Assembly (NCBI GenBank): GCA_938028745.1
Contig: CALIZL010000022.1
Span: forward strand, 49,227-113,226
Direction of reading: 5' to 3'
Length of the DNA stretch: 64,000 bases
Origin: an uncultured Prevotella sp.
GTDB taxonomy: Bacteria > Bacteroidota > Bacteroidia > Bacteroidales > Bacteroidaceae
Shown here: positions 17,353 to 26,383 of the stretch, piece by piece
How positions within the stretch are numbered: position 1 is the first letter of the stretch
Layout: each line of letters opens with the position of its first letter
Notes under the pieces: model-generated
Databases searched by the model: none
Seen by the model: only the letters and a program-made list of their open reading frames with translations
What the model was told of the DNA's origin: nothing
Translations under genes and position numbers: made by a program

Positions 17353-17510
17353 TACGACTACAAGTGCCTTGTAGTGTCCGTACAAGACACTTTGTAGTAT
17401 CAGTACAAGTACCTTGTAGTGCCAGTACAAGCACCTTGTAGTATCAGTACAAGCACCTTGTAGTATCAGTACAAGCACCTTGTAGTATCAGTACAAAACG
17501 GCTTGTACTG
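17353..17510 (+). repeat. array of palindromic 22-bp units, copy 1
   Basis: About seven tandem units of 22 bp. A typical unit is TACAAGCACCTTGTAGTGCC plus AG, and most units contain the perfect inverted hexamer TACAAG-CAC-CTTGTA. Neighbours differ by one to three bases (GTGCC, GTATC, GTGTC endings). There are no unique spacers, so it is not CRISPR. The same unit recurs in reverse orientation at 38.93-39.06 kb. Confidence 0.9.
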
Positions 17511-17873
17511 ATGTTTGTGCCCGATATGTGTTCGTTTACTCATAGTACAATTAATTCCAAAACCAATTCTCTTTTGATTGTAAGTATCGTTGAAACATTT
17601 AATTTACAAATAAAAAGCATGCCGCATAATCATAACGAGCCAGTAAGGTTGAAAAGAAAAAGATTATTGATTGATTGCTAAACATTATAATGTAGTTAGT
17701 GCTTCTTGTCATACCATCTGCTCTTTGTACCTATTGTTAAAATAAAAGAAATGCTAGTGAGCAACACCTTGTAATTGTTATTTTATCTGTATGAAATTTG
17801 TTTTTGTCATTATTATTTCATACATTGCGGTCGGAAATGACTTTAAAACGTTTTTCAAAAAACAGATATAACA

Positions 17874-18200
17874 ATGTCGAAAATAACAAAAACATTATTA
17901 GGTATAGCTGCTGGAGCAGCTGTTGGCGTAGGACTGGGTATTCTTTTTGCCCATGACAAGGGAGAAAACACTCGTAAAAAAATTAAAGGTTCTGTAACTG
18001 ATAAAGTGGATGACCTGAAAGAACAGCTAGAACGTTTTACCAAAATGTTCAATGAAAAGTCATCGAAGTTGAAAGGGACTTTAGAAGAGAACGTAGACTA
18101 CCTCTTGTCTGAATCAAGTTGTAAATCAGAAGAACTGATTGAATTACTGGAGAAGAAATTAGCTTTTTTGAAAAAAGAAGCAAAGGAACGGATGGGTTAA
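17874..18200 (+). CDS. YtxH-domain small membrane protein
   Basis: 108 residues. An N-terminal glycine/alanine-rich hydrophobic segment (LLGIAAGAAVGVGLGILFA, residues 8-26) is followed by HDKGENTRKKIKGSVTDKVD, the standard pattern of YtxH/gas-vesicle-like stress proteins. The rest is a charged helical region, probably coiled coil, ending in a Lys/Glu-rich helix. Such proteins are small membrane-anchored products, often stress-linked, with no enzyme activity known. It precedes a lipoprotein gene by 35 nt. This pair is visibly more AT-rich than the nqr genes. Confidence 0.85.
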   Translation: MSKITKTLLGIAAGAAVGVGLGILFAHDKGENTRKKIKGSVTDKVDDLKEQLERFTKMFNEKSSKLKGTLEENVDYLLSESSCKSEELIELLEKKLAFLKKEAKERMG

Positions 18201-18235
18201 ACTTGTGTATTGCTTACATTTAAATTTTATAAGTC

Positions 18236-18622
18236 ATGAAAAAAGGTTTCACATTAGTTACTTTAATTTGTTTAGTCGTAGTGGCTGTACTTTCTATTTC
18301 GTGTAGCAAGAGCGACGACCCTGCTGATAATGATTTGTTTGTAGGGAAGTACCACGGTACAATATCTTATACCGTTGACTATAAACCGAAAATCGTTGAT
18401 AATGGTACCGTAACTGTTATTAAAATAGGAAACAGTTACAATTTTGTTTTTTCAGATGGAATCCCTGACATTAAAGATGTTAAATTCAAAAAACAAGGAG
18501 ATCACACTTTGGTGAACATCGATTTTAAGGATGGGATAAAAGCAATTAATATCACTGCTTCTAGATTAACTATCTTGTACAAACAAGATGTAAAGACATG
18601 GACTGCTATTGCAACGAGATAG
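18236..18622 (+). CDS. small lipoprotein of unknown function
   Basis: 128 residues. The lipoprotein signal is clear: MKKGFTLVTLICLVVVAVLS then ISC, with the lipidated Cys near residue 23 followed by Ser, Lys and Asp residues. The mature part has alternating hydrophobic residues suggesting a small beta-rich domain (KYHGTISYTVDYKP, VTVIKIGNSYNFVFSD). I do not recognise a family. A terminator hairpin follows at 18641-18675, so the YtxH gene and this one probably form a two-gene unit. Confidence 0.8.
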   Translation: MKKGFTLVTLICLVVVAVLSISCSKSDDPADNDLFVGKYHGTISYTVDYKPKIVDNGTVTVIKIGNSYNFVFSDGIPDIKDVKFKKQGDHTLVNIDFKDGIKAINITASRLTILYKQDVKTWTAIATR

Positions 18623-18640
18623 TTCAAGGCCCTCTAACAA

Positions 18641-18675
18641 AAAAGCTCCGAAGTATATCATACCTCGGGGCTTTT
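18641..18675 (+). terminator. terminator after the lipoprotein gene
   Basis: AAAAGCTCCGAAGTAT pairs with ATACCTCGGGGCTTTT with a few mismatches, and the right arm itself supplies the T-run. An A-run precedes the hairpin, so it could also act on the minus strand. Confidence 0.8.
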
Positions 18676-18778
18676 CGTTTATTAGGTGAATTTAAACCCC
18701 AATCGTTCATTAGACCACTTATCAAATATTTTAAGTTGTTTGCATCGTTTCCTATCCATCTTTCGTTTGCTTGTCGGC

Positions 18779-18845
18779 ATATTGTCTGTCTTATTCTCTT
18801 GACGTAGCCCGCTACGCCTTCAAGAATAAGACTGGCAATATGCTC
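18779..18845 (-). repeat. hairpin repeat (family H), copy 2
   Basis: A long inverted repeat. GCATATTGTC...TCTTATTCTCTTGACGTAGC pairs with GCTACGCCTTCAAGAATAAG...GGCAATATGC, about 30 bp per arm with few mismatches and a 2-nt loop. No T-run follows. On the minus strand it contains TTCTTGAAGG and GTAGCGGGCTAC, matching the layout of copy 1. Confidence 0.75.
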
Positions 18846-19031
18846 AACAACCAAACAAAATCTGAACAGGCTCTAATGCCCGATTTGGGTTTAAAAATAG
18901 CAGAGCCTAAAATAACGACTAAACTAAGCTTGAAACTTGGAATACTATGCCACATGGACCAGGAACAGATCCATGCTAGATGTACAATAAAGTTATCCCA
19001 TAGCCAAGAAAAGTAAGCAAAAACCACTTTT

Positions 19032-21338
19032 TTAGAATGGGTAACCAATGGCCAAATGTAGGCTTTGACTATTTTTAAAGCGCCCCATATTGTAGAAACC
19101 ACTCTTGTAAGGCACATGAATACCAATGCCCCAGTCTACACGTATTACAAAGAAGTCGAGGTCGTAACGCAGACCTATGCCTGTGCCAAGAGCCATTTCC
19201 TTAGCTATGTTCTTTACATTGAACGTGGCGTTTGGCCGCATGCTTGATGAGTGCATGGCCCACACGTTACCTGCATCGATGAAAACAGCACCATAAAGAC
19301 TTCCAACGAGGCGTGGACGATATTCGAGATTGAACAACAGCTTGATGTCGCCCGTTTGGTCGAGGTACGAGTTTGTGCTTGCCGTAGGATAATAACCTCC
19401 TGGTCCGATGCTACGAGCCGTAAATGCCCTGATGCTATTGGCACCGCCCACATAGAACTGTTCGCTGTATGGAGCCTCAGTAGCGTTGCCATAACTCCAT
19501 ATCGCGCCAGCCGAGGCGTGCGCCACAAGTTGCGAATGAGCATTCAGTTTCCACGTTTTGCGCCAATCGGTTTCTATCTTAAAGAAGTGTGCAAAGGGGT
19601 TCTTAAATAGTGTCTTATCTTTCTCGTTCCACTTCTTACCCGCTGCCATATAGGCCAACGACAAGAAGTTGGAGGCCTCGCTAACGGTGGTTTGCCACCA
19701 AATGGGATGACGATAACGCGACGGACTGTTGAAGATGTAGCTGTAACGCATCTTGGGAATGAACACATCTTTCATTGTCACCTTCAAATAGGGGTTGGCA
19801 TTGAGGATGGAATCAAACACGGCCGTGTGGCTCGTCATGTAGTTATATTGCAGCGAGATGGGCGAGAACTGGTGCATCGACCGCTCGGAGGTCTGCACAT
19901 TGTAAGTGAGTTCGCCCGAAACGATGTGCCTTTTGAAGTAGCTGCCCCTGCTGATAACACTAGATGCCACCTTGATAAGCGAAGAAGGCGTGTTATAAAA
20001 GCGGCGCGACTGCCAAAAAGGAGTGAAAAGACGTGGGAACTCTAACGAGGCCGACGCGCCGTATTCGTACGACTGCATCTGTGCAGCTGCCCCATTAGCA
20101 CTGTGACCTGTTTGCCATTCGTACGAACCATATACATTGATGTCTAGCTTTTCGGCTCCGCGAAAGGCGTTGCGCCTAGTGAGACCCACAATAAGTGCAG
20201 GCCCCATGCGCCCGTTGGTCTTGCCTGTGTAGTTGGTTTCAACGTAAAAGTCGTAGGGTTTATCGAGCAAGCCCGTTATCGAAAGGTCGAGCGTGTCGGA
20301 CAACGACGTGGTATCGCGCGGAGTAAACTTAAAGTCGGTCATGCTGAAAAGGCCCATGTCCATCAGTTTGGTTGAAGTGAGGTTCTCATCGCGATAGCGA
20401 TACATGTGTTCTGGCCGTAACAGAATGTTGCGCATCAAGATACGCGAACGTATGGGCGAACGCTTGCCGTTGTAATATACGGTAAGTCTTTTGCGCTTGA
20501 CGGAGTCGGTGAGTGTTTCGCCCATTTGCCTGCGAAGATAGAAGTCTATCTTACCAACATACCACCGACGTTTAGCCGTTTCGGGCATTGTGGCTGTGGG
20601 CAACATCTTCAATTGTACCTTTTGTGGAACCTGTATGGTGTCGGCAAGGAACGAGGAATAGCCCGGCTGGTAATAGTAATAGCCGTTATCGCGCAACAAG
20701 TTGCTTATGCGGTTTCGCTCTGTATCGAGCGACGACACGGAGAAAGGACTGCCCTTTTGCAACTTCGAGATAGAGGCGCGCGAGGCAATGAGCTGCGTTA
20801 TTTCGGGCGGGAAGTTGAGATAGGCCACCGAGTCGAGCGTGTAAAGTGGGCCAACGCTGACAGAATAGCCAATCTTGGCCTTCTTGGGGTTCTTTTGTGT
20901 TAGCACTTCGTACTTCACTCGACCTTGAAAATAGCCATTATTCTTCAATGTGTTCTGTGCAACCGATGCGCGCAAGGCCGGATTAACCCAGCTCATCAGC
21001 ACTGGGGGCTTACCAAAGGTTTTGCTTATCCACTTGCCTGCGCCCGATGTAGACTCGGAAAAGGCGTTCCATACCCAAAGGCTTATGGGGAAAGGGGTGC
21101 GATAATAGCTGCTACCCATGAATGCACCATTGGGTGCGCAATCCAAAGCAGCCTCCATTTCTTCTTGTGTTGAGGAGAAATGCGAGTTGTCTTCGTAGTT
21201 CGAATACTTTATTTTCGTAAGGCCAACGTACAGTTGGTCACCTTCGGGAACGCCCTTCGTGGTGGAACAAGAAGTAGCGACAAGCATTGCGACACAAGCT
21301 AACAATGCCGAGAAAACGTGTTTGGGGTTATTCGCCAT
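19032..21338 (-). CDS. tamL: TamL: lipoprotein-type TamA/BamA-family outer-membrane barrel
   Basis: 768 residues. The N-terminus is a lipoprotein signal (ALLACVAMLVATSC, lipidated Cys near 24), unlike proteobacterial TamA, and this is the Bacteroidetes variety called TamL. POTRA-like repeats follow (YEVLTQKNPKKAKIGYSVSV, NRISNLLRDNGYYYYQPGYS), then a 16-strand barrel with EQFYVGGANSIRAFTARSIGPG near 650 and a final aromatic residue (AIGYPF). It should sit in the outer membrane and work with the periplasm-spanning TamB encoded just upstream. The two genes overlap by 11 nt, so they are one transcription unit. Barrel-end and lipobox assignments are from the visible sequence; the partnership is from known Tam systems. 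Confidence 0.9.
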   Translation of the reverse strand: MANNPKHVFSALLACVAMLVATSCSTTKGVPEGDQLYVGLTKIKYSNYEDNSHFSSTQEEMEAALDCAPNGAFMGSSYYRTPFPISLWVWNAFSESTSGAGKWISKTFGKPPVLMSWVNPALRASVAQNTLKNNGYFQGRVKYEVLTQKNPKKAKIGYSVSVGPLYTLDSVAYLNFPPEITQLIASRASISKLQKGSPFSVSSLDTERNRISNLLRDNGYYYYQPGYSSFLADTIQVPQKVQLKMLPTATMPETAKRRWYVGKIDFYLRRQMGETLTDSVKRKRLTVYYNGKRSPIRSRILMRNILLRPEHMYRYRDENLTSTKLMDMGLFSMTDFKFTPRDTTSLSDTLDLSITGLLDKPYDFYVETNYTGKTNGRMGPALIVGLTRRNAFRGAEKLDINVYGSYEWQTGHSANGAAAQMQSYEYGASASLEFPRLFTPFWQSRRFYNTPSSLIKVASSVISRGSYFKRHIVSGELTYNVQTSERSMHQFSPISLQYNYMTSHTAVFDSILNANPYLKVTMKDVFIPKMRYSYIFNSPSRYRHPIWWQTTVSEASNFLSLAYMAAGKKWNEKDKTLFKNPFAHFFKIETDWRKTWKLNAHSQLVAHASAGAIWSYGNATEAPYSEQFYVGGANSIRAFTARSIGPGGYYPTASTNSYLDQTGDIKLLFNLEYRPRLVGSLYGAVFIDAGNVWAMHSSSMRPNATFNVKNIAKEMALGTGIGLRYDLDFFVIRVDWGIGIHVPYKSGFYNMGRFKNSQSLHLAIGYPF

Positions 21339-24300
21339 CTTTCTTTTCTTTATTTAGTGAGTCGGGCGTTGCTGGCAGCACCACCTCTTCGGGAACTTTA
21401 AGTCGGAATATATCGCGGAAGTGGCGCAGCTTTCTTCGCCAAATAAAACCAACGCCATACTTCCCAATGTCGCCTTCCAGCCAGTCGTAGCTGTCGCGAT
21501 TGTAGAACATTTGCATGTAGCGTGTAGAGCCTTGGTTTAGGCGATACTCCAACGATACGTTATTAAAGAAGGTATTGTCGTTTCGCCCGACATCGGAACC
21601 AGACGAGACTTTACCGCCAACGATAATACGAAGTCTGTTGCTCCACAATCGTTTGGCAAACTTAAACGAATAGTCGGTGTGCATGTTGCCACTGGCATCC
21701 GTTACGTTGTCGAGACCAATACTCAGGTCGAGTGTTCGTAGGGCGTTGCCCGTGATGTTGTTTATCTGACTCTGCAAGAATGCACTTAAAGCATTGTTCA
21801 TAGAGAAACTGCTGGTGTTGCCGTCTGCCAAATACATGCCTGTGGTGAGCATCGTAACAGCTAGTTTTCCGCGTTCGTCGCTACCCATCGTTTTAAGTTG
21901 GTTGCTAACAGTCATGTCTTGCGGCGCGTCGATGGTAAATTCCAATCCCATATTCTTCAAGGTCTTGGTTACCACCACACCACATTCGAACTCAACGATA
22001 CGCCCATCCCTGCCGTTTGTGGTTACAGAGGCCTTTGTTATCTCGGTTGCGGTGATGTTTAGGCGCGGATTCATTGCATCTCCCGTAAATTCAATGTAAC
22101 TTCCGTTCTTAATGGTAAAGGTCTTAAGCGGAATAACGGGGAGCGAGTACTTCATCTCGCCGTTGTTAAGGGTGTAACGTCCTGTAAGCCTTAGTCCGTT
22201 AACCGGAGTGTATTGCATGCGCAAGTTGCCACCGCCCATCAAGTCGATATAGTTAGACTTATCGGCATTGAGTGCACAAAGAATGTGCGCATTGGGGTCG
22301 ATGTTCATGCTCAGGTCCATGTTAAAGCCCGTCAATGCGGGGCGATTGATAATTTCGGCTTTGTTTTCTGCAAAGTTGGTAAACGACACTAAGTCGTTCA
22401 TCTGATTGTCGGTAGAAAGCGGTGAGTCGCGCAGAACGTAAGTCATGTCGGTGGCATCAAGCACATCCAGCTTACCGCGCAGGTTCAAGTTGCTCACTTC
22501 GCCCGACATTCGGCCAGAGAAGTTAACGAACACTTTGCCAAACACTTCGGAACGATAGTTCTCCTTTGAGTTGATAATCTCGTATTTGGTGGCACGCATG
22601 CGCATGTCCATCCGCATGCGGTCGGGATTTGAGAAGTCGAATTCACCCGAAATGGTCAGCGGACTGTCGTTGTGGGCAAACACTTCGAAGTTTTCGAACA
22701 GCAGATGACTGTTCACAATGCGCACGGGGTCGTTGGCAAAACGTAGGGTTACGCCGTATGGATCGCTGAATACATGTGCCGAATCAAGGAAAACTTCGCC
22801 GTTAACCATTGGCTTAGACAGCGGACCTTTGATGGCCAACTCGCCTTCGGCATAGCCGTTAAGACCGAACATGCGCTGGGGTATAAATCCGTTAACGATG
22901 GTAAGGGGCAGCCGTTCGAGTTTTAAGGTGGCATCAAGCTGCCCACCACGAGCCGAATTGTACGTACCCGACAGCTGACCAACCTGTATGTCGTTCTGAC
23001 TTAGCGTGCCATCAATGTAGTGTCCGCCGTCGGATTTCGGCATGTAAACAAACTCGGAGCTGAGATTTCCCATCTGGCTTTGCTGATAAGCCAAGTCGGT
23101 AACCGACACGGCCGACGAGATTGACAACGCATCTTTGGTTTGTATCGCGTGGAAATCGCCGTTAAGCGTACCCGACACTTCGGGCATGTAAGGCAAAACA
23201 GAGAATAGTTTCTCAAGATTTAAGCGGTTTATCGAGAGCGTAATGTCTTGCAAAGCCTCTTCGTTCTCGTTATTGGTGGCCAGTTGGATACCGGTTCCGT
23301 CTGTCGACCTTAAACGCAAGTCGGCGCGAACGCGGCGATCGTCGCCCATAAACACATAGTTGCTGTCGTTAACTGTGAACTCTTTGTAGCCCAAAACGGC
23401 CTCGCGGTCCATCAAACTAAGCTGTATGCCCTTATCTTCCATCGTTGCGCGCACGCCCACACCAACGCCTAGCTTGTTGTGTTCGTCGTAAATTCGTGCC
23501 TTGATGTATGTTCCGCGCTCTTCCAATGCGCCGTTTAGGAGGGCATTAAACACGTATTGAGGATTTTTCTTGTTATTGCGCACCTGCACCGAATAGGCTA
23601 TTTGGTCGGCATCAGACTTCAATGCCAAACGCACCGTGTCGATAAGCACGCTGTCGGCCACCAATTGGTTGATGTTGAGGTAGCCGTTTAGCCCGGCAAG
23701 GGGCGACGAGTGGAGGTCGGCAGACATCTCTCCAACAGCATAGCCATACTTACGCAGCACGCGCATAAAGATGTTTTCGCGGCCGCTTTGCAGGTTAATG
23801 TTGGCCAAGGGCAAGCGTTCGCGCAGTCGGACTTCGTTTATATGCTTGGTGGCGAGCTGTTGTTGCAGTTCTTTCCAAAAGCCCATGCCGCGATTTAAGA
23901 TGTAGGCATAGCCGCCCTTGCTGTTCATTTGCAATGCAAGGTCGCCGCAAACAAGATTGGCATGGGTGGTGTCGCGATTGGTAAAGAGGTTTACAGACAT
24001 GGCTCCAAGGCGATAATCTTTGGCCGTATCGTTAACCATGATGTCGGCAACATGGCCTTCAAGCTTGTAATAATCCTTGCCGTTGGTTTCCAAGTTAAGG
24101 TCGCTACGGAAAGAGGCCACCACTTTTTGGTCCAGCAAGTGCAGGTTATAAAGGTCTAGCTTGGCCAGGTCGGTATTGATGTGTGCCTTTATCAGCTTAC
24201 CGCTGTTTCGTCCGTTGACGTTTATCGAACCCTTCAACAAGGGGTTATTGCTTTGTAACGAGGCTGTGATAAGGCCGTTGCTCATCTGCGCTTTGCCTGC

Positions 24301-25950
24301 AATCTTGTCTAAATCGTAACCACCATAGTGGAAACGGTCTATGCGCACATTGGCAAACAGCTGGGTTTTGGTCGACATAAAGTCGGTTCCCACACCTCGT
24401 GCCTCCACTTCGCCCGTAAAGGGATGCAAGCCTTGGTTGGGCAAGAAATGCTGTAAAGCTAAACTTTTCAGCTTAATGTTGGCATTGTAAGCCATCTTGT
24501 GCGCATCAAAACTGCCCTTTAATTGTACGCTGCCGCCGCCTTCGTGCATCGTCGCGTCTGCTTGATACACCTCACCCTGCATCTTGGCGCGAGCGTTGAG
24601 CGAGATACCCGACGGAATATTCACTTGCCGTTGCAGTTTCTTGTCAAGCAACACCTTAGCGAAGTTCAAGTTATAGGTATTGGCTTTCAAGAAAATCTCT
24701 CCCTTACGCTTACGCTTATCCATAGGTTTCTCTACATAACCCGTGGTTTGCAGCTTAAAGGCGGTGGGCAAAACCACATTAAGTCCTGAAAAGGCGATAC
24801 GTTCCTTGTTGCCCTTCGCTACGCCATCTATGCGCAAAGGATAATTGGGAAACGCCTTTCTAAACCCTTCGGGCATGCCGCCCATAGCGCGTAGCAAGTC
24901 GACCTTACCCAACGAGGCGTGCAAGGCAACATAAAATTTACCCGGATTAACCTCATCGAAGGCATTCATGTCCATGTTGAACTTGGCTGTGAGCGACGAT
25001 TCGGGCGTGCGCAATTCGAGGTTGGGCAGGGCAATGCGTGTAGAATCGAGCCCAACATGACCGCTAAGATGATTTACACGAACACCGCTTTTCTCCTTAA
25101 AGGCGCATACGCGGAGATTCATTTTCAACTCAGGCTGACAGAAATAAAACGAGTCGATGCCCAAATTCAGTTCTGTAAGATGTATGTGATTAGGGTCTAA
25201 GCCGTCTGTTCGGGGCTTGTAGGTTTGGTCGTAGTTCAAACTTCCGTTCTGCCAATCGAGCGTTTCAAGCCGATAGAGATTTTTATACAGGTCGAAATAG
25301 CCGTTTTTAGCATCCAGCTTGGGCAGGTCTACCAATACGGCCATGCTGTCTCGCGGTGTTCGCAACAAAGCTTTTGAGTGCTCAATCTGCAATTTATCCA
25401 CCTTTATTTTCCAATAAACAGGAGTTTTAGTGGTGTCGGGCGGAACGGTGTCGCTCAACTCCACGCTGATGTTGGCATCTTTCAGTTGGGCTTGGTTCAC
25501 CCTAATGGTCTTCGAGTTGAGGTCGACACCCCTACTTTGCACCAGCAATAGGCCCACTTTTCCTTTTATGCGTGCCTCATGCACAAGGTTGGCCGTATTC
25601 ATCTGCACGTCGTGTAACGACAGTTCGTCTACTTCCACCTTATTGCTTAGTAAAGGAATCAATTGCACATTGGCCACAATTCTTCCCACATTGGCGATGG
25701 TGTCGGTTTGTCCCGCTATCGAATCGTTGGCTTGCAGAACCCTTACGCCCTCAACACCGAGGTCAAGTGGAAACACAAGTCTAACCCTATCCACCGTTAT
25801 GTTCATGCCCATCTTTTGCGATGCATAGCTCGCAACCCGCTTAACAGCCCAGTTTTGTACAGGTGGGCAGTAAAGCAGAACCACTAGGATAAGAAAAAGC
25901 ACAATCGGGATGGCAACAGCTATGACAACCCATCGGATATATTTTTTCAT
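21328..25950 (-). CDS. tamB: TamB translocation/assembly protein (paralog 2, with tamL)
   Basis: 1540 residues. The N-terminal anchor (about 5-27, RWVVIAVAIPIVLFLILVVL) precedes an AsmA-like domain (YASQKMGMNITVDRVRLVFP). Over a thousand residues of beta-rich repeats follow, then the DUF490 C-terminal domain (NGYAEGELAIKGPLSKPMVN, GEMKYSLPVIPLKTFTIKNG, VTMLTTGMYLADGN). It is predicted to bridge the inner and outer membranes and hand substrates or lipids to the TamL barrel. It is distinct from the 5536-9972 paralog: the two share architecture and C-terminal motifs but little else by eye. The start is the ATG at 25950. Confidence 0.93.
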   Translation of the reverse strand: MKKYIRWVVIAVAIPIVLFLILVVLLYCPPVQNWAVKRVASYASQKMGMNITVDRVRLVFPLDLGVEGVRVLQANDSIAGQTDTIANVGRIVANVQLIPLLSNKVEVDELSLHDVQMNTANLVHEARIKGKVGLLLVQSRGVDLNSKTIRVNQAQLKDANISVELSDTVPPDTTKTPVYWKIKVDKLQIEHSKALLRTPRDSMAVLVDLPKLDAKNGYFDLYKNLYRLETLDWQNGSLNYDQTYKPRTDGLDPNHIHLTELNLGIDSFYFCQPELKMNLRVCAFKEKSGVRVNHLSGHVGLDSTRIALPNLELRTPESSLTAKFNMDMNAFDEVNPGKFYVALHASLGKVDLLRAMGGMPEGFRKAFPNYPLRIDGVAKGNKERIAFSGLNVVLPTAFKLQTTGYVEKPMDKRKRKGEIFLKANTYNLNFAKVLLDKKLQRQVNIPSGISLNARAKMQGEVYQADATMHEGGGSVQLKGSFDAHKMAYNANIKLKSLALQHFLPNQGLHPFTGEVEARGVGTDFMSTKTQLFANVRIDRFHYGGYDLDKIAGKAQMSNGLITASLQSNNPLLKGSINVNGRNSGKLIKAHINTDLAKLDLYNLHLLDQKVVASFRSDLNLETNGKDYYKLEGHVADIMVNDTAKDYRLGAMSVNLFTNRDTTHANLVCGDLALQMNSKGGYAYILNRGMGFWKELQQQLATKHINEVRLRERLPLANINLQSGRENIFMRVLRKYGYAVGEMSADLHSSPLAGLNGYLNINQLVADSVLIDTVRLALKSDADQIAYSVQVRNNKKNPQYVFNALLNGALEERGTYIKARIYDEHNKLGVGVGVRATMEDKGIQLSLMDREAVLGYKEFTVNDSNYVFMGDDRRVRADLRLRSTDGTGIQLATNNENEEALQDITLSINRLNLEKLFSVLPYMPEVSGTLNGDFHAIQTKDALSISSAVSVTDLAYQQSQMGNLSSEFVYMPKSDGGHYIDGTLSQNDIQVGQLSGTYNSARGGQLDATLKLERLPLTIVNGFIPQRMFGLNGYAEGELAIKGPLSKPMVNGEVFLDSAHVFSDPYGVTLRFANDPVRIVNSHLLFENFEVFAHNDSPLTISGEFDFSNPDRMRMDMRMRATKYEIINSKENYRSEVFGKVFVNFSGRMSGEVSNLNLRGKLDVLDATDMTYVLRDSPLSTDNQMNDLVSFTNFAENKAEIINRPALTGFNMDLSMNIDPNAHILCALNADKSNYIDLMGGGNLRMQYTPVNGLRLTGRYTLNNGEMKYSLPVIPLKTFTIKNGSYIEFTGDAMNPRLNITATEITKASVTTNGRDGRIVEFECGVVVTKTLKNMGLEFTIDAPQDMTVSNQLKTMGSDERGKLAVTMLTTGMYLADGNTSSFSMNNALSAFLQSQINNITGNALRTLDLSIGLDNVTDASGNMHTDYSFKFAKRLWSNRLRIIVGGKVSSGSDVGRNDNTFFNNVSLEYRLNQGSTRYMQMFYNRDSYDWLEGDIGKYGVGFIWRRKLRHFRDIFRLKVPEEVVLPATPDSLNKEKKDGE

Positions 25951-26204
25951 ACAAAAATGTTCGCTCGTCTATCTATTTACCTTCAAGACTCCTAATTTAT
26001 CCTGCAAAGTAAGCATTTTTTTTTGAATAAATGCTACCTGTATGCCAAAGAAATTTTAATGAACAACAATTTGTTTGAAATAAGGATAGAAAGGTAACAA
26101 ATGCAACACAAATGTGCAATTGTCATTAAAATCATTCTTAACTCAGGTAATGAGCACCTTATACAAGGGAGCTATCTCGACTTAAATTATTTCCATCATA
26201 TTGA
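25951..26204. other. leader region of tamB, no gene seen
   Basis: 254 bp of AT-rich sequence upstream of tamB. On the minus strand TTACTTTG near 25999 is one base off the -7 consensus and could be the tamB promoter. No terminator is evident. Confidence 0.4.
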
Positions 26205-26272
26205 GAAGTGTTTTTCGCCTTTGTGCTGTAAGCCAAGAAAAACACTTCGCTTGTGTACGCAATGCCGTGCTA
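26203..26272 (+). repeat. hairpin-headed relic, copy 2
   Basis: ATTGAGAAGTGTTTTTC is the family head. GAAGTGTTTTTC (26205-26216) pairs perfectly with GAAAAACACTTC (26237-26248) around a loop containing CTTTGTGCTGTAAGCC. The usual GTGTAC follows. The transposase-like coding part is not detectable after it. Confidence 0.7.
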
Positions 26273-26383
26273 ATTAACTCGCTGCTTATAATTTAACGAA
26301 AGCCTAACAACTTCCAGTTGCAACCATTCCACAACGCATCAAGTTGACAACCCCTCAACTCAAAAACTTAATTTCTTATTATT

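Larger units (their letters stand above)
16979..17873. other. 895-bp intergenic region with hairpin and 22-bp array
   Basis: No credible gene. It holds a hairpin repeat (17024-17092), a TACCTTTG -7 match near 16994 with no gene behind it, and the palindromic 22-bp array (17353-17510). The remaining 360 bp to the YtxH-like gene are AT-rich. Confidence 0.7.

Noticed and set aside
17353..17510. CRISPR array
   Set aside because: Units are contiguous with no unique spacers, units vary, and there are no cas genes in the window.
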